In this document: positions 17,277-26,126 of the stretch, piece by piece
Numbering within the stretch: position 1 is the stretch's first letter
How the letters are laid out: every line of letters starts with the position of its first letter
Assembly (NCBI GenBank): GCA_024403275.1
Contig: JAKSSD010000012.1
Location: forward strand, 1-49,275
DNA: 49,275 bases
Reading direction: 5' to 3'
Origin: Lachnospiraceae bacterium
Lineage (GTDB): Bacteria > Bacillota > Clostridia > Lachnospirales > Lachnospiraceae
The notes under the pieces: model-generated
Seen by the model: only the letters and a program-made list of their open reading frames with translations
Told to the model about the DNA's origin: nothing
Databases searched by the model: none
Program-made: the position numbers and the translations under genes

Positions 17277-18767
17277 TTACTCCCCTATCTCTGCATTCAA
17301 ACGAATAATGGTTTCAGTTCCCATTCCTTCTCCATCACTAACAATGTCAATACATTCCTCATTGTTGGTATAAAGTCTTAATCTCTTGATTACGTTGTCC
17401 ATACCAATTCCATGTGCGCCAGCTGGAGCAGGTTTTTCCTCTTCTCCAAATTCCCCTTTGAGAATCCTGTCAATCACTTCCTGATTCATTCCTGTTCCAT
17501 TGTCTTTAACACTTATTACAACTTCATTTCCATCTCTGTAAACACGCACAAGAATCTTTCCTTTTCCCTCCATCTCCTTGATTCCATGATTAATGGAATT
17601 TTCAACAATAGGCTGAAGAATCATACTTGGCATATCTACCTTATCAATCTCTGTATCAATAATTTTCTCGTATTTAATATCTCCGCTAAAACGTACATTA
17701 AGAATATACATATAATGATCGATCAGAGAAATCTCATCCTTCAATTTAACAACAGTGTTACCTTCACGAACATTATATCTGAAGAATTCTGCTGTATTCT
17801 GAATATAGTCGTAAGTTCTCTCCGCATCCTCAAGCATTGCTAACTGTGCTCCTGCATTTAAGGTATTGAATAAGAAATGAGGATTAATCTGTGTCTGAAG
17901 ATACTTAAGCTGGGCATCCTTAAGAGTAGCCTCAATCATAAGCTCCTTCTCCTTCATCTTTCTCTCATTCTCCATACCTTCCTTAACCTGATCAATATAA
18001 TGTCTTATGCTGACAACCATCTCATTGAAGGCTCCTGTAACTACACCGACCTCGTCTCTGGAAGTAATTTCAAGTGTTTCTATTTCAAAATTACCATTGG
18101 CGACTTCATCAGCAGATTTAGCAAGTTTCTTAACAGGCTCAACCATATTTCTTGTAAATATAATTACAAATACTGAACTTCCTATAATAGCACCAACCAT
18201 TACAATTGTACTGACAGATGCAAATACATTGAAGGCTGAAATAAGTTCACTGTAGTTTTGCGAATTACTCTTAAATGATTCACGGTTAAGACTTTCAATA
18301 TATGTACTGATATAATCGAAAAGCTTACTGGCTTCGTCATATTCCATACTATATTTCTCAACATTTCGTCCACGCTTTGCTTCAATGGCATTCTCTGTTA
18401 TTTTAAGATATTCCTCAGACATATTTCTTATGTCTCTTTCCATTAAGGCATATTCATCTGAAACAATACTTGTGTTGAGTTCTCTTATTAATTTATTGTA
18501 CTTTTGTTCATTTCTATAATAATCATTTAACGAATCACTCGTTTTGGTATTCAAGTACTCTGTCATACTCTGTTGAACAAGAGTCAATGAATTGGATAAT
18601 TCGTTAAGCTTCATATTATCCTGATATACCAAATCCATCTGACCTGACATATTCCTGATACCAATCATAAGTATCATATTTACAATAAGAACCAGTAAGC
18701 TGGCTGCTATAAATACACCAGATAATTTAAGCTGAAGAGGGATTACTCTGGAAGATTTTTCTTTCAT
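17277..18767 (-). CDS. Sensor histidine kinase (YesM/LytS-like)
   Basis: The best start is the ATG at 18767 (MKEKSSRV), preceded by GGGGGAG and one base after the stop of the upstream binding-protein gene; an in-frame ATG 51 bases earlier would overlap that gene. The 496-residue protein has TM segments at about 15-36 and 183-204 enclosing a helical extracytoplasmic domain, then HAMP (about 205-257). The His_kinase motif QTQINPHFLFNTLN has phospho-His297. The ATPase domain has NSINHGIKE, DNGTGM and GIGMDNVIKRL. The small outer domain is not itself a sugar binder, so sensing probably goes through the membrane-anchored binding protein encoded immediately upstream. Confidence 0.93.
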   Translation of the reverse strand: MKEKSSRVIPLQLKLSGVFIAASLLVLIVNMILMIGIRNMSGQMDLVYQDNMKLNELSNSLTLVQQSMTEYLNTKTSDSLNDYYRNEQKYNKLIRELNTSIVSDEYALMERDIRNMSEEYLKITENAIEAKRGRNVEKYSMEYDEASKLFDYISTYIESLNRESFKSNSQNYSELISAFNVFASVSTIVMVGAIIGSSVFVIIFTRNMVEPVKKLAKSADEVANGNFEIETLEITSRDEVGVVTGAFNEMVVSIRHYIDQVKEGMENERKMKEKELMIEATLKDAQLKYLQTQINPHFLFNTLNAGAQLAMLEDAERTYDYIQNTAEFFRYNVREGNTVVKLKDEISLIDHYMYILNVRFSGDIKYEKIIDTEIDKVDMPSMILQPIVENSINHGIKEMEGKGKILVRVYRDGNEVVISVKDNGTGMNQEVIDRILKGEFGEEEKPAPAGAHGIGMDNVIKRLRLYTNNEECIDIVSDGEGMGTETIIRLNAEIGE

Positions 18768-18768
18768 A

Positions 18769-19836
18769 TCAATTCTCCCCCTCTTCCTGATAAAACTCCG
18801 ATACATTAGTCTTATCAATCAATGTAATATCCGCAAGAAAAAGCTGGCTTGTATTACCTGTCTCGTTATATTCATTCAAGGCATTAACGCAGTAATTTCC
18901 AAGCTGTTCTGTATCCACCGTAACTGATGAATAAATAACATTTCTGGATATTCCCTTTAAGATAACATCCGAATCATAATATCCCAAAAGATTAGTTTTA
19001 CCTACCATATTGTAATCAATCAGTGACTGATATACACAGGCAGTAGTAGTTTCATTGAAACATACAATAATATCAGGAGTTTCCTGATTCTTAAAAATAT
19101 CTCTTATAGACTCTTCTACCGTATACGTACTTTTGTTATCAACATAAGCAAGGCTCATATTAATCGATGTTTCTGTATCATTTTCAGTTTCAACAAAGCT
19201 TTGAACACCTGACCAGATAATACTCTGTGTAGATGAGTCTGCATAAGAATTAATGATACCAACTACATTTATCACGTCATTAGCGTGAGTAGATGAAATA
19301 GTATCTCCATTTTCTTTATCTTTTACAATCTTAACTATCTGTTTTCCATATTCACGACCAAGGTTATAGCTACCAACACCTACGAAACTACATCTTGTTG
19401 ACTGAGTATTATCTCCAAGAACAGTAACTACAGGTATTCCTGCCTCTCCTGCTTCATTAATAAGCTTAGTCATCTCTTCAGATTCATTAGCATATACAAT
19501 TATGCCATCAACCTTTGAAGCTATTGCTATTTCCAAAAGATCAGTGTCTGCATATTCCGCATAGAGATTTTCGCCCATAAGTTCTACATAAATACCCTGC
19601 TCGCCACCAGATTTTTTAGCGCCCTCATATACAGACTGCCACAAATCCAAATCCCTGTCTTCGGTGATCATGACATAGTATTTATCATATTTTTGTTTTT
19701 CATCCACTGTATCAATTTTGATATTCCTATAAAAATACATAGCAATCACAACTGATGCAACTATTACTACACCAAAAAGAATCAGATATAAAATTGTAAT
19801 AAATTTAGATGATAATTTCTTTTTTGTATTACTCAT
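18769..19836 (-). CDS. Membrane-anchored sugar-binding sensor protein (XylFII-like)
   Basis: The 355-residue protein has a basic N-terminus and one uncleaved-looking TM helix (about 12-34, no lipobox Cys), then an RbsB/LacI-type binding fold outside the cell (YYVMITEDRDLDLWQSVYEG, VDGIIVYANE, GIPVVTVLGD, GVGSYNLGREYGK). Placement directly upstream of a YesM/LytS-like kinase matches the clostridial XylFII-LytS pair, in which a TM-anchored binding protein presents the ligand to the kinase. The sugar cannot be read off; xylose is favoured by context. The start abuts the upstream stop exactly (TAAATG). Confidence 0.82.
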   Translation of the reverse strand: MSNTKKKLSSKFITILYLILFGVVIVASVVIAMYFYRNIKIDTVDEKQKYDKYYVMITEDRDLDLWQSVYEGAKKSGGEQGIYVELMGENLYAEYADTDLLEIAIASKVDGIIVYANESEEMTKLINEAGEAGIPVVTVLGDNTQSTRCSFVGVGSYNLGREYGKQIVKIVKDKENGDTISSTHANDVINVVGIINSYADSSTQSIIWSGVQSFVETENDTETSINMSLAYVDNKSTYTVEESIRDIFKNQETPDIIVCFNETTTACVYQSLIDYNMVGKTNLLGYYDSDVILKGISRNVIYSSVTVDTEQLGNYCVNALNEYNETGNTSQLFLADITLIDKTNVSEFYQEEGEN

Positions 19837-20784
19837 TTAATCAAAATATCCCTTTTCCGCCATGTATCTTGTAAGTTTCTTTTGACCACTGGCATTTAAA
19901 TGTTGTGAATCCTTCCAGTCAGTTTCATCATTAAGACCATATTCATAGATGCTATCAAGCTCGTTGAACAGATTATAATATCTGACATTTTTTTCTTTTG
20001 CATAATCTTCAATATAATTAAAGATTCTCTGTCTTTCCTTCAAATCTTCTCTTCTATCATCAAAGTCATCCTGAATTCCAAATGGAGCACAAAAGAGAAT
20101 CAATTCAACATTTTCTTCCTTGCATAATTCAACCAAAAGATCCATGTATCTTTCCATCTCTTCAGGCATGTTCTTTTTCTCATCTGCTGCCACAACAGGA
20201 TAATCCCAGTTAGAAAAAACATCTTCAGAATAGTATTCACCTCTCTTCATAGTGAGGTTACTCTTATAATCATCCTCTGTTAAATCTTTCCATCTTGTGT
20301 GATACATTCCAAAATTCAGATAATAATAGATTCTGTCTTCCTTATCTATCAAATCCTTAATAGCTTCTTTTTTAGCCTTGCCATTTGGCATTCCATCAAA
20401 GAATGCGTGAGTCATTCCATCCTCAACCGTTCTAAAATCATTAGCACAATATGCCACTTCCATTACAATCTTTTTAGGATGCTGACACTCAATAGCTTCC
20501 TTGGCCGCGTAATAAGACATAGGTACCGTCTGGGCTGATGTTGCTAACATAAATGACTCAATACCATATTCGTCTGCCAACAGATTAGGATCTATAGAGC
20601 AAAAACAATGGCTCTGACCTATAAACACTACGTCAACAGAATCCTTTGGCAATTGTCTGAAATTGTCCTGCACGCTTGTATACTGCTTATCTCTTACAAC
20701 ATAAGCAGTCCTTAGAAGTAATGCGGTCAGAATCAACAAACATACACCTATTTTTATACAATTTAAAATAATCTTCTTACTCAT
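19837..20784 (-). CDS. SGNH-hydrolase-like membrane-anchored protein, MBOAT partner
   Basis: The 315-residue protein has an N-terminal TM segment (about 6-28) and then an exported domain with SGNH-type hallmarks: VDVVFIGQSHCFCSIDP near residue 50 for block I and DWKDSQHLNASGQK near the end for the Asp/His block. In place of the classic GDS the motif is GQS. Such proteins, as with DltD and AlgX-like partners, work beside MBOAT enzymes to transfer acyl groups to cell-surface polymers. It lies 13 bases downstream of an MBOAT gene in the same operon. The polymer is unknown. The stop abuts the start of the next gene. Confidence 0.78.
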   Translation of the reverse strand: MSKKIILNCIKIGVCLLILTALLLRTAYVVRDKQYTSVQDNFRQLPKDSVDVVFIGQSHCFCSIDPNLLADEYGIESFMLATSAQTVPMSYYAAKEAIECQHPKKIVMEVAYCANDFRTVEDGMTHAFFDGMPNGKAKKEAIKDLIDKEDRIYYYLNFGMYHTRWKDLTEDDYKSNLTMKRGEYYSEDVFSNWDYPVVAADEKKNMPEEMERYMDLLVELCKEENVELILFCAPFGIQDDFDDRREDLKERQRIFNYIEDYAKEKNVRYYNLFNELDSIYEYGLNDETDWKDSQHLNASGQKKLTRYMAEKGYFD

Positions 20785-20797
20785 ATCTTAAACACCG

Positions 20798-22282
20798 TCA
20801 GAACTGAAAATAAATAAATGATGCTGCATTATAATTTGAACCGTAAATACCAAATAAAAGAATGGCCATAATAGTTACTATTATTATGCTCCCTTTGAAA
20901 ATCCAGTTCTGTTTTGCAAATAACTCAAGAAGTTTAACATTTCTGTATCTGCAGATATCAACTATAAGTAATATTGCAAGCGCTACAATCAAAACATTCA
21001 TTTCTTTAGCATCTAGAGCAACGTTTAATAAGCTTCCATCTGTCAAAACCCATGGGTTCCATTTAAACATATTTTTAATAATCGAAACTGCCTGTCCAAC
21101 AGACTGCGCTCTGAAGAATACCCAGGCAAGGCAAACAAGAATGAAAGTAACCGTCATCTTGTAGATTTTAAGTCCAAAATCATCTTCCTTAAAGCCGAGC
21201 TTACTATAGATTTTATCTCTTAATTTAGCCGTTAAATCATCAACAATTCGCATTACACCATGAATAACTCCCCATGCAACAAAATGCCATGATGCACCAT
21301 GCCATAATCCGCTTAAAAGAAACACTATAAATATATTAATATATTTACGAACCTTTCCTTTTCTATTTCCACCAAGAGGAATATACAAATAATCCTTAAA
21401 CCAGTTAGTTAACGAAATATGCCAGCGGCTCCAAAAATCTGTAATACTAACTGCTAAGTATGGAGTATTAAAATTATTCATAAGCTCAAATCCCATAATC
21501 TTAGCAGCACCAATTGCAATATATGTATATCCAGCAAAGTCGCAATAGATTTGAATTGCAAACAAAATAGTTGCAATTATAGGAATTAATCCGACAAATT
21601 TTGAATATTCTCCCTCGTGATAAACCATATCTACAAATATTTTGGCTCTGTCTGAAATAATCATTTTCATAAAATAGCCAAAAAGCATAATCATAAAGCC
21701 ATCCTGTATGCGCTTCGCATTAAAGACTTTAATATTCTCGATATTTCCTATCTGATTAAGAAGGTTTCCACTTCTCTCAATAGGTCCAGCCACCAACTGT
21801 GGGAAAAATGAAACGAACAAAGCATATTTGAAGAAATTCTTCTGAGCCTTGGTTTCTTCTCTGTAAACATCAATTAAATATCCAACCGCCTGGAATATAT
21901 AAAAAGAAATACCCATTGGCAGCACAATGGTAAACGGAACTTCAATTACAGACACATTAATTCTCGACAACACTGAATTGATTGTATCTATAGAAAATCC
22001 AAAATATTTAAAAACAAAAAGCATCGAAAAATTAGCCAAAAGGCTGGCAATCAGTATAGCTTTCCTTCCGCCTTTACTCTTAATTTTATCAATCAGGAGT
22101 CCGCCTGCGTAAGTTATAAAAGTTGAAACGAAAAGAAGGATTCCATACTGTGGAACCCATGACATATAGAAATAATAGCTAGCAACAAGAAGCCATATAT
22201 ATCTGATTTTCTTTGGAATTATGAAATAAATTAAAACTACCAGAGGAAAAAATATCAGGAAGCTTAATGTATTAAACATCAT
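20798..22282 (-). CDS. MBOAT family O-acyltransferase (AlgI-like)
   Basis: The 494-residue integral membrane protein has about ten TM segments. MBOAT landmarks are present: MGISFYIFQAVGYLIDVYR, FFPQLVAGPIER, DFWSRWHISLTNWF (His288) and SGLWHGASWHFVAWGVIHG with the probable catalytic His328 and nearby His333/His341. Family members such as AlgI, DltB and PatA carry acyl groups, commonly acetyl, across the membrane for polysaccharide or teichoic acid modification. The start overlaps the upstream gene by four bases (ATGA), and the SGNH-like partner follows. The start is ATGATG, so the second ATG is also possible. Confidence 0.92.
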   Translation of the reverse strand: MMFNTLSFLIFFPLVVLIYFIIPKKIRYIWLLVASYYFYMSWVPQYGILLFVSTFITYAGGLLIDKIKSKGGRKAILIASLLANFSMLFVFKYFGFSIDTINSVLSRINVSVIEVPFTIVLPMGISFYIFQAVGYLIDVYREETKAQKNFFKYALFVSFFPQLVAGPIERSGNLLNQIGNIENIKVFNAKRIQDGFMIMLFGYFMKMIISDRAKIFVDMVYHEGEYSKFVGLIPIIATILFAIQIYCDFAGYTYIAIGAAKIMGFELMNNFNTPYLAVSITDFWSRWHISLTNWFKDYLYIPLGGNRKGKVRKYINIFIVFLLSGLWHGASWHFVAWGVIHGVMRIVDDLTAKLRDKIYSKLGFKEDDFGLKIYKMTVTFILVCLAWVFFRAQSVGQAVSIIKNMFKWNPWVLTDGSLLNVALDAKEMNVLIVALAILLIVDICRYRNVKLLELFAKQNWIFKGSIIIVTIMAILLFGIYGSNYNAASFIYFQF

Positions 22283-23541
22283 AAGGCATCTTTTCTCCCC
22301 TCTTTATCTGTTATTAACTGACTGCATACACAAAGTAGTGCGAATACACTTAGTGAGAATATTCTGCATGTAAATACCCAGTGCTGGCCAGAATGATTCT
22401 GTGTTACCATCCACCATACAAATGGCGCAATAACCATAAGCATAAGTGGAATAGAATTTAATATATTTATTTTCTTAACAAATTTTATATCTTTGATAAT
22501 CCAGATTATTGCCAATACTAAAACTAATACAAGCAATATAAGATATGGTCTGTTTAAATATACTGACAAATTTTTCTCTATAACTTTTATGAAGCTTACA
22601 GTATCCGAACCTGTTCTTACGCCAACAGTAAACAAAGCATCCTTGATTGTCGAATTGCCTGCAAGAATATCTGAGAATATCCATTTAGAAGCCCACATAT
22701 AAATGTAACCCAATCCCCAAAGACCACCAAATACTGCGAATTTAATTAATCTTTCCTTTATCTTTTCCTTATGCATACATAAATATACACATACTGGAAA
22801 TCCAAAGGTTACTATTGGATATGTAAGGAAATCAAAATAAGAAGTTGCTGCACCCATTATCAAAAAGAATGCAAAATATCCATTTATCTTTGTAATCTTT
22901 TCATCTAAATAAACCTGAATCAAGAGTCCAAGAAGCATCAAATATAAACAAATGCTTAACGACAAGGAATTATATGATACTCCAAAAAACATAAATGCCG
23001 ATGCTGCTGCCAAGGAAATAGCAACTCTTGAATATCCCTTTTTAGAAAGCTCAATAAGAATCATTGAAAACAAAGCAAGCTGAAATACCAAATTAAAAAG
23101 TCTTATTGAATTCAAAGAAAATAGCATAAGCATTGGCTTTAACACCACCAAATAACCATGCCAGTATCTTGAATATTCAACCTCTCTTGGTTGTTCCACC
23201 CCATTAATATAATCTCTAAGGGACAATCCTGGCCACCATTCACCATCATCAGGGCAGGATTCTGCTCTATACATATTCATTGACTGATTTAATTTAGAAT
23301 GGTTCTCATTATATATCGCATGCTCAAGCATCAAGCAGTCTGTAAAACTTCCTGTCATTGTTGCTTTATACCCATCAATCGCCAACTCATTCTCAAATTC
23401 CGACTCAATAAGAGACATTGAATTGCTTACGTTTACGACCATTTTTCCAGTAGGAAGCATATATACAGCCATCAAAAGAAGCAACCCTGTAAAAGGTAGC
23501 AATGCGGCAATTATTATATTGGCAATTATAGTCTTTTTCAC
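22279..23541 (-). CDS. Multi-pass membrane protein, possibly GT-C-like envelope polysaccharide protein
   Basis: The 420-residue protein starts at GTG (AGAGG seven bases upstream). One N-terminal TM helix is followed by an outer loop of about 100 residues containing DDGEWWPGLSLRDYINGVEQ and YSRYWHG. Eight or more TM segments follow. The large first loop followed by many helices is the layout of GT-C glycosyltransferases and related lipid-sugar proteins, but no catalytic motif can be assigned. It is the first gene of the operon and overlaps the MBOAT gene, so a shared role in surface polysaccharide is likely. Family is not recognised. Confidence 0.7.
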   Translation of the reverse strand: MKKTIIANIIIAALLPFTGLLLLMAVYMLPTGKMVVNVSNSMSLIESEFENELAIDGYKATMTGSFTDCLMLEHAIYNENHSKLNQSMNMYRAESCPDDGEWWPGLSLRDYINGVEQPREVEYSRYWHGYLVVLKPMLMLFSLNSIRLFNLVFQLALFSMILIELSKKGYSRVAISLAAASAFMFFGVSYNSLSLSICLYLMLLGLLIQVYLDEKITKINGYFAFFLIMGAATSYFDFLTYPIVTFGFPVCVYLCMHKEKIKERLIKFAVFGGLWGLGYIYMWASKWIFSDILAGNSTIKDALFTVGVRTGSDTVSFIKVIEKNLSVYLNRPYLILLVLVLVLAIIWIIKDIKFVKKINILNSIPLMLMVIAPFVWWMVTQNHSGQHWVFTCRIFSLSVFALLCVCSQLITDKEGRKDAL

Positions 23542-23570
23542 TATCTAACCTCTATCTAATTTCTAATATT

Positions 23571-23605
23571 AAAAAAGAGCCCAGGACCCCAAGCCTACGC
23601 TCTTT
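23571..23605 (-). terminator. Terminator of the flavodoxin operon, overlapped by the next promoter
   Basis: On the minus strand AAAGAGC (23605-23599) pairs with GCTCTTT (23580-23574), with an inner AGG/CCT pairing, followed by T6. It ends transcripts coming from the flavodoxin gene. The promoter at 23606-23634 probably initiates near its 5' arm. Confidence 0.7.
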
Positions 23606-23634
23606 ATTATATCAATATAAAACTTAAATCTCAA
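23606..23634 (-). promoter_or_regulatory. Strong sigma-A promoter of the polysaccharide/sensor operon
   Basis: TTGAGA (23629-23634), exactly 17 bases, TATAAT (23606-23611) on the minus strand. The expected start is near 23599, leaving a 5' leader of about 58 bases before the GTG. Confidence 0.75.
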
Positions 23635-23719
23635 TGTATTTCACTTTGAGTCTGTTAAGCAGAATTCTTTTACATTTCTTGTCTGCAAGCGAAACCTTAA
23701 AAGACAAATCACATCTTTC

Positions 23720-24199
23720 TTAGTTATATCTGATTCTGCTTATAAAATTGCTTATTCTCTTCTCATTAATCTCTGCGTTTTTCTCATCATTTGTATCAAA
23801 GAGATTTGCATCATTTAAAATAGATGGGCAGATTTTCTTAAGTCCCTTTAAGCATTTTTCATTATTGCCACTGCCACTTAGAGTAAATACAGCACTTACC
23901 TTATAATTCAATTCATTTTCATGAAGAAATGTATTGATGGCTGGTGCATGCTTTCCTGCCCAAATAGGAGTTCCAATAATAACTCTGTCATAATCACTAA
24001 CAGAAAAAGAATATTCTTCAAGCTTTGGTTTTGAACCAAATACTGCCTGTCTTCCTCCGTCTAAGAATTTCATTCCATTGTTTTTTACATCTCTTACGGG
24101 TTTAAGTTCCAAAAGGTCGGCACCTATTTCATTGGCAATCCTTTCTGCAATCTTTTTAGTGCTTCCTTCAAGTGAATAATATACAATAATTGTTTTCAT
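23720..24199 (-). CDS. Flavodoxin-like protein
   Basis: About 159 residues from the preferred ATG at 24199 (MKTIIVYYS). The GGAGG sits ten bases before that ATG but touches the in-frame ATG at 24208, which would be too close. The FMN phosphate-binding loop is YYSLEGSTKKIAERIA near residue 7, and IIGTPIWAGKHAPAINTFL and TLSGSG are the typical loops around the isoalloxazine ring. This subgroup (flavodoxin_4-like/NAD(P)H oxidoreductase-like) carries electrons in anaerobes. It is last in an operon with MATE, DUF5684 and esterase genes; its partner is unknown. Confidence 0.85.
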   Translation of the reverse strand: MKTIIVYYSLEGSTKKIAERIANEIGADLLELKPVRDVKNNGMKFLDGGRQAVFGSKPKLEEYSFSVSDYDRVIIGTPIWAGKHAPAINTFLHENELNYKVSAVFTLSGSGNNEKCLKGLKKICPSILNDANLFDTNDEKNAEINEKRISNFISRIRYN

Positions 24200-24258
24200 A
24201 GCTTCCATGCCTCCAGAATGTATATCGACCTTTTTTGCAATTTATCAAGTATAAATTT

Positions 24259-25647
24259 TTAATTCTTTCCAGTTGATACCTTTTTTATCCATTTACCACT
24301 TCTTAGTCTGAACACACACCATACAGTTTTAATTATCTGATCCGACTTAAGACATATATAAATCCAAAATGGTGGAAGCTTTAATACAAATCCCGCAACT
24401 AATCCAAGTGGAAGTGCTACAATCCACAAGAATATGTTATCGGTGAACATAAGCATTTTGGTATCGCCACCGCCTCGTAATACACCTTTAGTCATAATAC
24501 TATTGGTAGACTGGAACAATACTATTATGCTTATAGCCCACATAAGTTGTTTGGCTATTTCTTTAGTCAACTCGCTCTCTTCTTTAAACGACATTACTAC
24601 TGGATCTTTGACAATGATTATAAATAAAGCAGATATCAAACCAAGCGCAAGTCCAAGTCCAAGAAATTGCCAGCCATTTTTCATGGTTTTATCTTTATCA
24701 CCCATTCCAAGTGTCTGACCAGTTACTATGGCACCAGCCTGACTGACACCTGTAACCAAAACGGAGCTTAGCTGTTGAGTTATAGCTGTAATCGAGTTGG
24801 CAGCTGCAAATGAATCATCAAGATGTCCAATAACCTTAGTAACTGCATCCATTCCAAATGCTAAAATACCATCACTAATAAGCACAGGAATACAAATTCT
24901 TATATATTCACCAAGAAGACTTCCTGTCTTCATAAACAAATCTTTAATCTTAAATGCAATTCTCTTATCTACCAGCAATAAGTATCCTACAACAATAGAA
25001 GCCTCAAATATTCTGGCTATCAAAGTACCAAGTCCTGCACCCGCAACACCCATTTCAGGTGCGCCGAATTTACCAAAAATAAATGTATAATTAGCAATCA
25101 AATTAACAAAAAACGCTCCAATTGATACAAATAGTGGTAACTGAACTTGTCCTACGCTTCTTAATACTATCGTCGTAACCAGTGACAGTCCAAGGAAATA
25201 GAAAGTTACAACTGAATACTGTAAATATCTGACACCTAACTCTCTGACTTCTGCACTAGTTGTATAGGTACTCATAATTAATTCTGGTGCAATTAAAGTA
25301 GTCAATGCGAAAATAGTAGCTAATCCAATCGTCAGTCTTAGCATAAGACATACTGTCTGCTTTAGTGCAATAGCCGCCTTCACATCATCAGGATTATTCT
25401 TTTTCATGCCCCAGTATCTTGATACCAAAACAGAAGCTCCCATTCCAAGTCCCATACACAAAATATGATAAACATTTATAAATGAATTGGCCTGGGACGT
25501 TGCTACCAAAGCTCCATCTCCTAATTTACCTACCATCTTAATATCAAGCATATTAACACCAATGGTAATCAGGCTTTGTGCCGCTATTGGAAGTGCAAGC
25601 GTAAATACATTTTTGTAAAACTGAGGATCTTTTCTAAATAATTTCAT
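24259..25647 (-). CDS. MATE family multidrug/cation efflux transporter
   Basis: The 462-residue protein has about twelve TM segments in two halves. The first half has the MATE landmarks IAAQSLITIGVNMLDIKMVG and GMGASVLVSRYWG; the second has SQAGAIVTGQTLG, the counterpart. Family members export drugs or metabolites using Na+ or H+ gradients. The substrate is not predictable. It starts two bases after the DUF5684 stop, so it is co-transcribed with the esterase and DUF5684 genes upstream. Confidence 0.92.
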   Translation of the reverse strand: MKLFRKDPQFYKNVFTLALPIAAQSLITIGVNMLDIKMVGKLGDGALVATSQANSFINVYHILCMGLGMGASVLVSRYWGMKKNNPDDVKAAIALKQTVCLMLRLTIGLATIFALTTLIAPELIMSTYTTSAEVRELGVRYLQYSVVTFYFLGLSLVTTIVLRSVGQVQLPLFVSIGAFFVNLIANYTFIFGKFGAPEMGVAGAGLGTLIARIFEASIVVGYLLLVDKRIAFKIKDLFMKTGSLLGEYIRICIPVLISDGILAFGMDAVTKVIGHLDDSFAAANSITAITQQLSSVLVTGVSQAGAIVTGQTLGMGDKDKTMKNGWQFLGLGLALGLISALFIIIVKDPVVMSFKEESELTKEIAKQLMWAISIIVLFQSTNSIMTKGVLRGGGDTKMLMFTDNIFLWIVALPLGLVAGFVLKLPPFWIYICLKSDQIIKTVWCVFRLRSGKWIKKVSTGKN

Positions 25648-25649
25648 TT

Positions 25650-26096
25650 CTAATTGTTTTCCCCAAATTTATAGCCAACATACTTGGTATTTTTGCCAAA
25701 TGCAAGCATTGGAAGTCCAATAAATGGGAAGAAAATAGTAAATACAATAAATCCTGCTTCTTTTCCAAATGCTTTAAGCATTCCTATTGTTAAAATAATG
25801 ATTGCAACTATATTTGCATACGGAATCAAGGACAGAACAAACCATAACATCGAGTTTGCTGTAAACAATTCTGCCATAACATAGTTATTGTAAAATGGAA
25901 TTATGCCTTCCCAACCCTGTCTGCCAGCTTTTTCAAATATTTTCCACTGAGAAATTAAGACTATAGTTGTCATAGCAATTATGACTATAATGTAAACAAT
26001 TAGAAAAATAAAAATAAATGCATACATTAATAAAACCATAATCATTGGAATAAAACTTACTAATAAATAAATTAAATCTGTGCTGTTACTACTCAT
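25650..26096 (-). CDS. DUF5684-like small membrane protein
   Basis: The 148-residue protein has four hydrophobic segments. The central motif KIFEKAGRQGWEGIIPFYN and the C-terminal YVGYKFGENN-like end match the small DUF5684 membrane family (often annotated as signal-peptidase-I-like in part). No function is established. It is the middle gene between an esterase (30 bases upstream) and a MATE pump (two bases downstream). Confidence 0.8.
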   Translation of the reverse strand: MSSNSTDLIYLLVSFIPMIMVLLMYAFIFIFLIVYIIVIIAMTTIVLISQWKIFEKAGRQGWEGIIPFYNNYVMAELFTANSMLWFVLSLIPYANIVAIIILTIGMLKAFGKEAGFIVFTIFFPFIGLPMLAFGKNTKYVGYKFGENN

Positions 26097-26126
26097 AATA
26101 AATCCCCTTTCTAACTAGCAAAATTC

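Noticed and set aside
18768-18818. N-terminal extension of the histidine kinase overlapping the upstream gene
   Set aside because: The internal ATG at 18767 has a strong SD and a one-base spacing from the previous stop, like its neighbours in the operon.
23627-23719. In-frame 31-codon extension after the flavodoxin stop codon
   Set aside because: It is a basic peptide with no recognisable motif, no start codon and an overlap with the -35 element; an open stretch of this length after a stop is expected by chance in AT-rich DNA.
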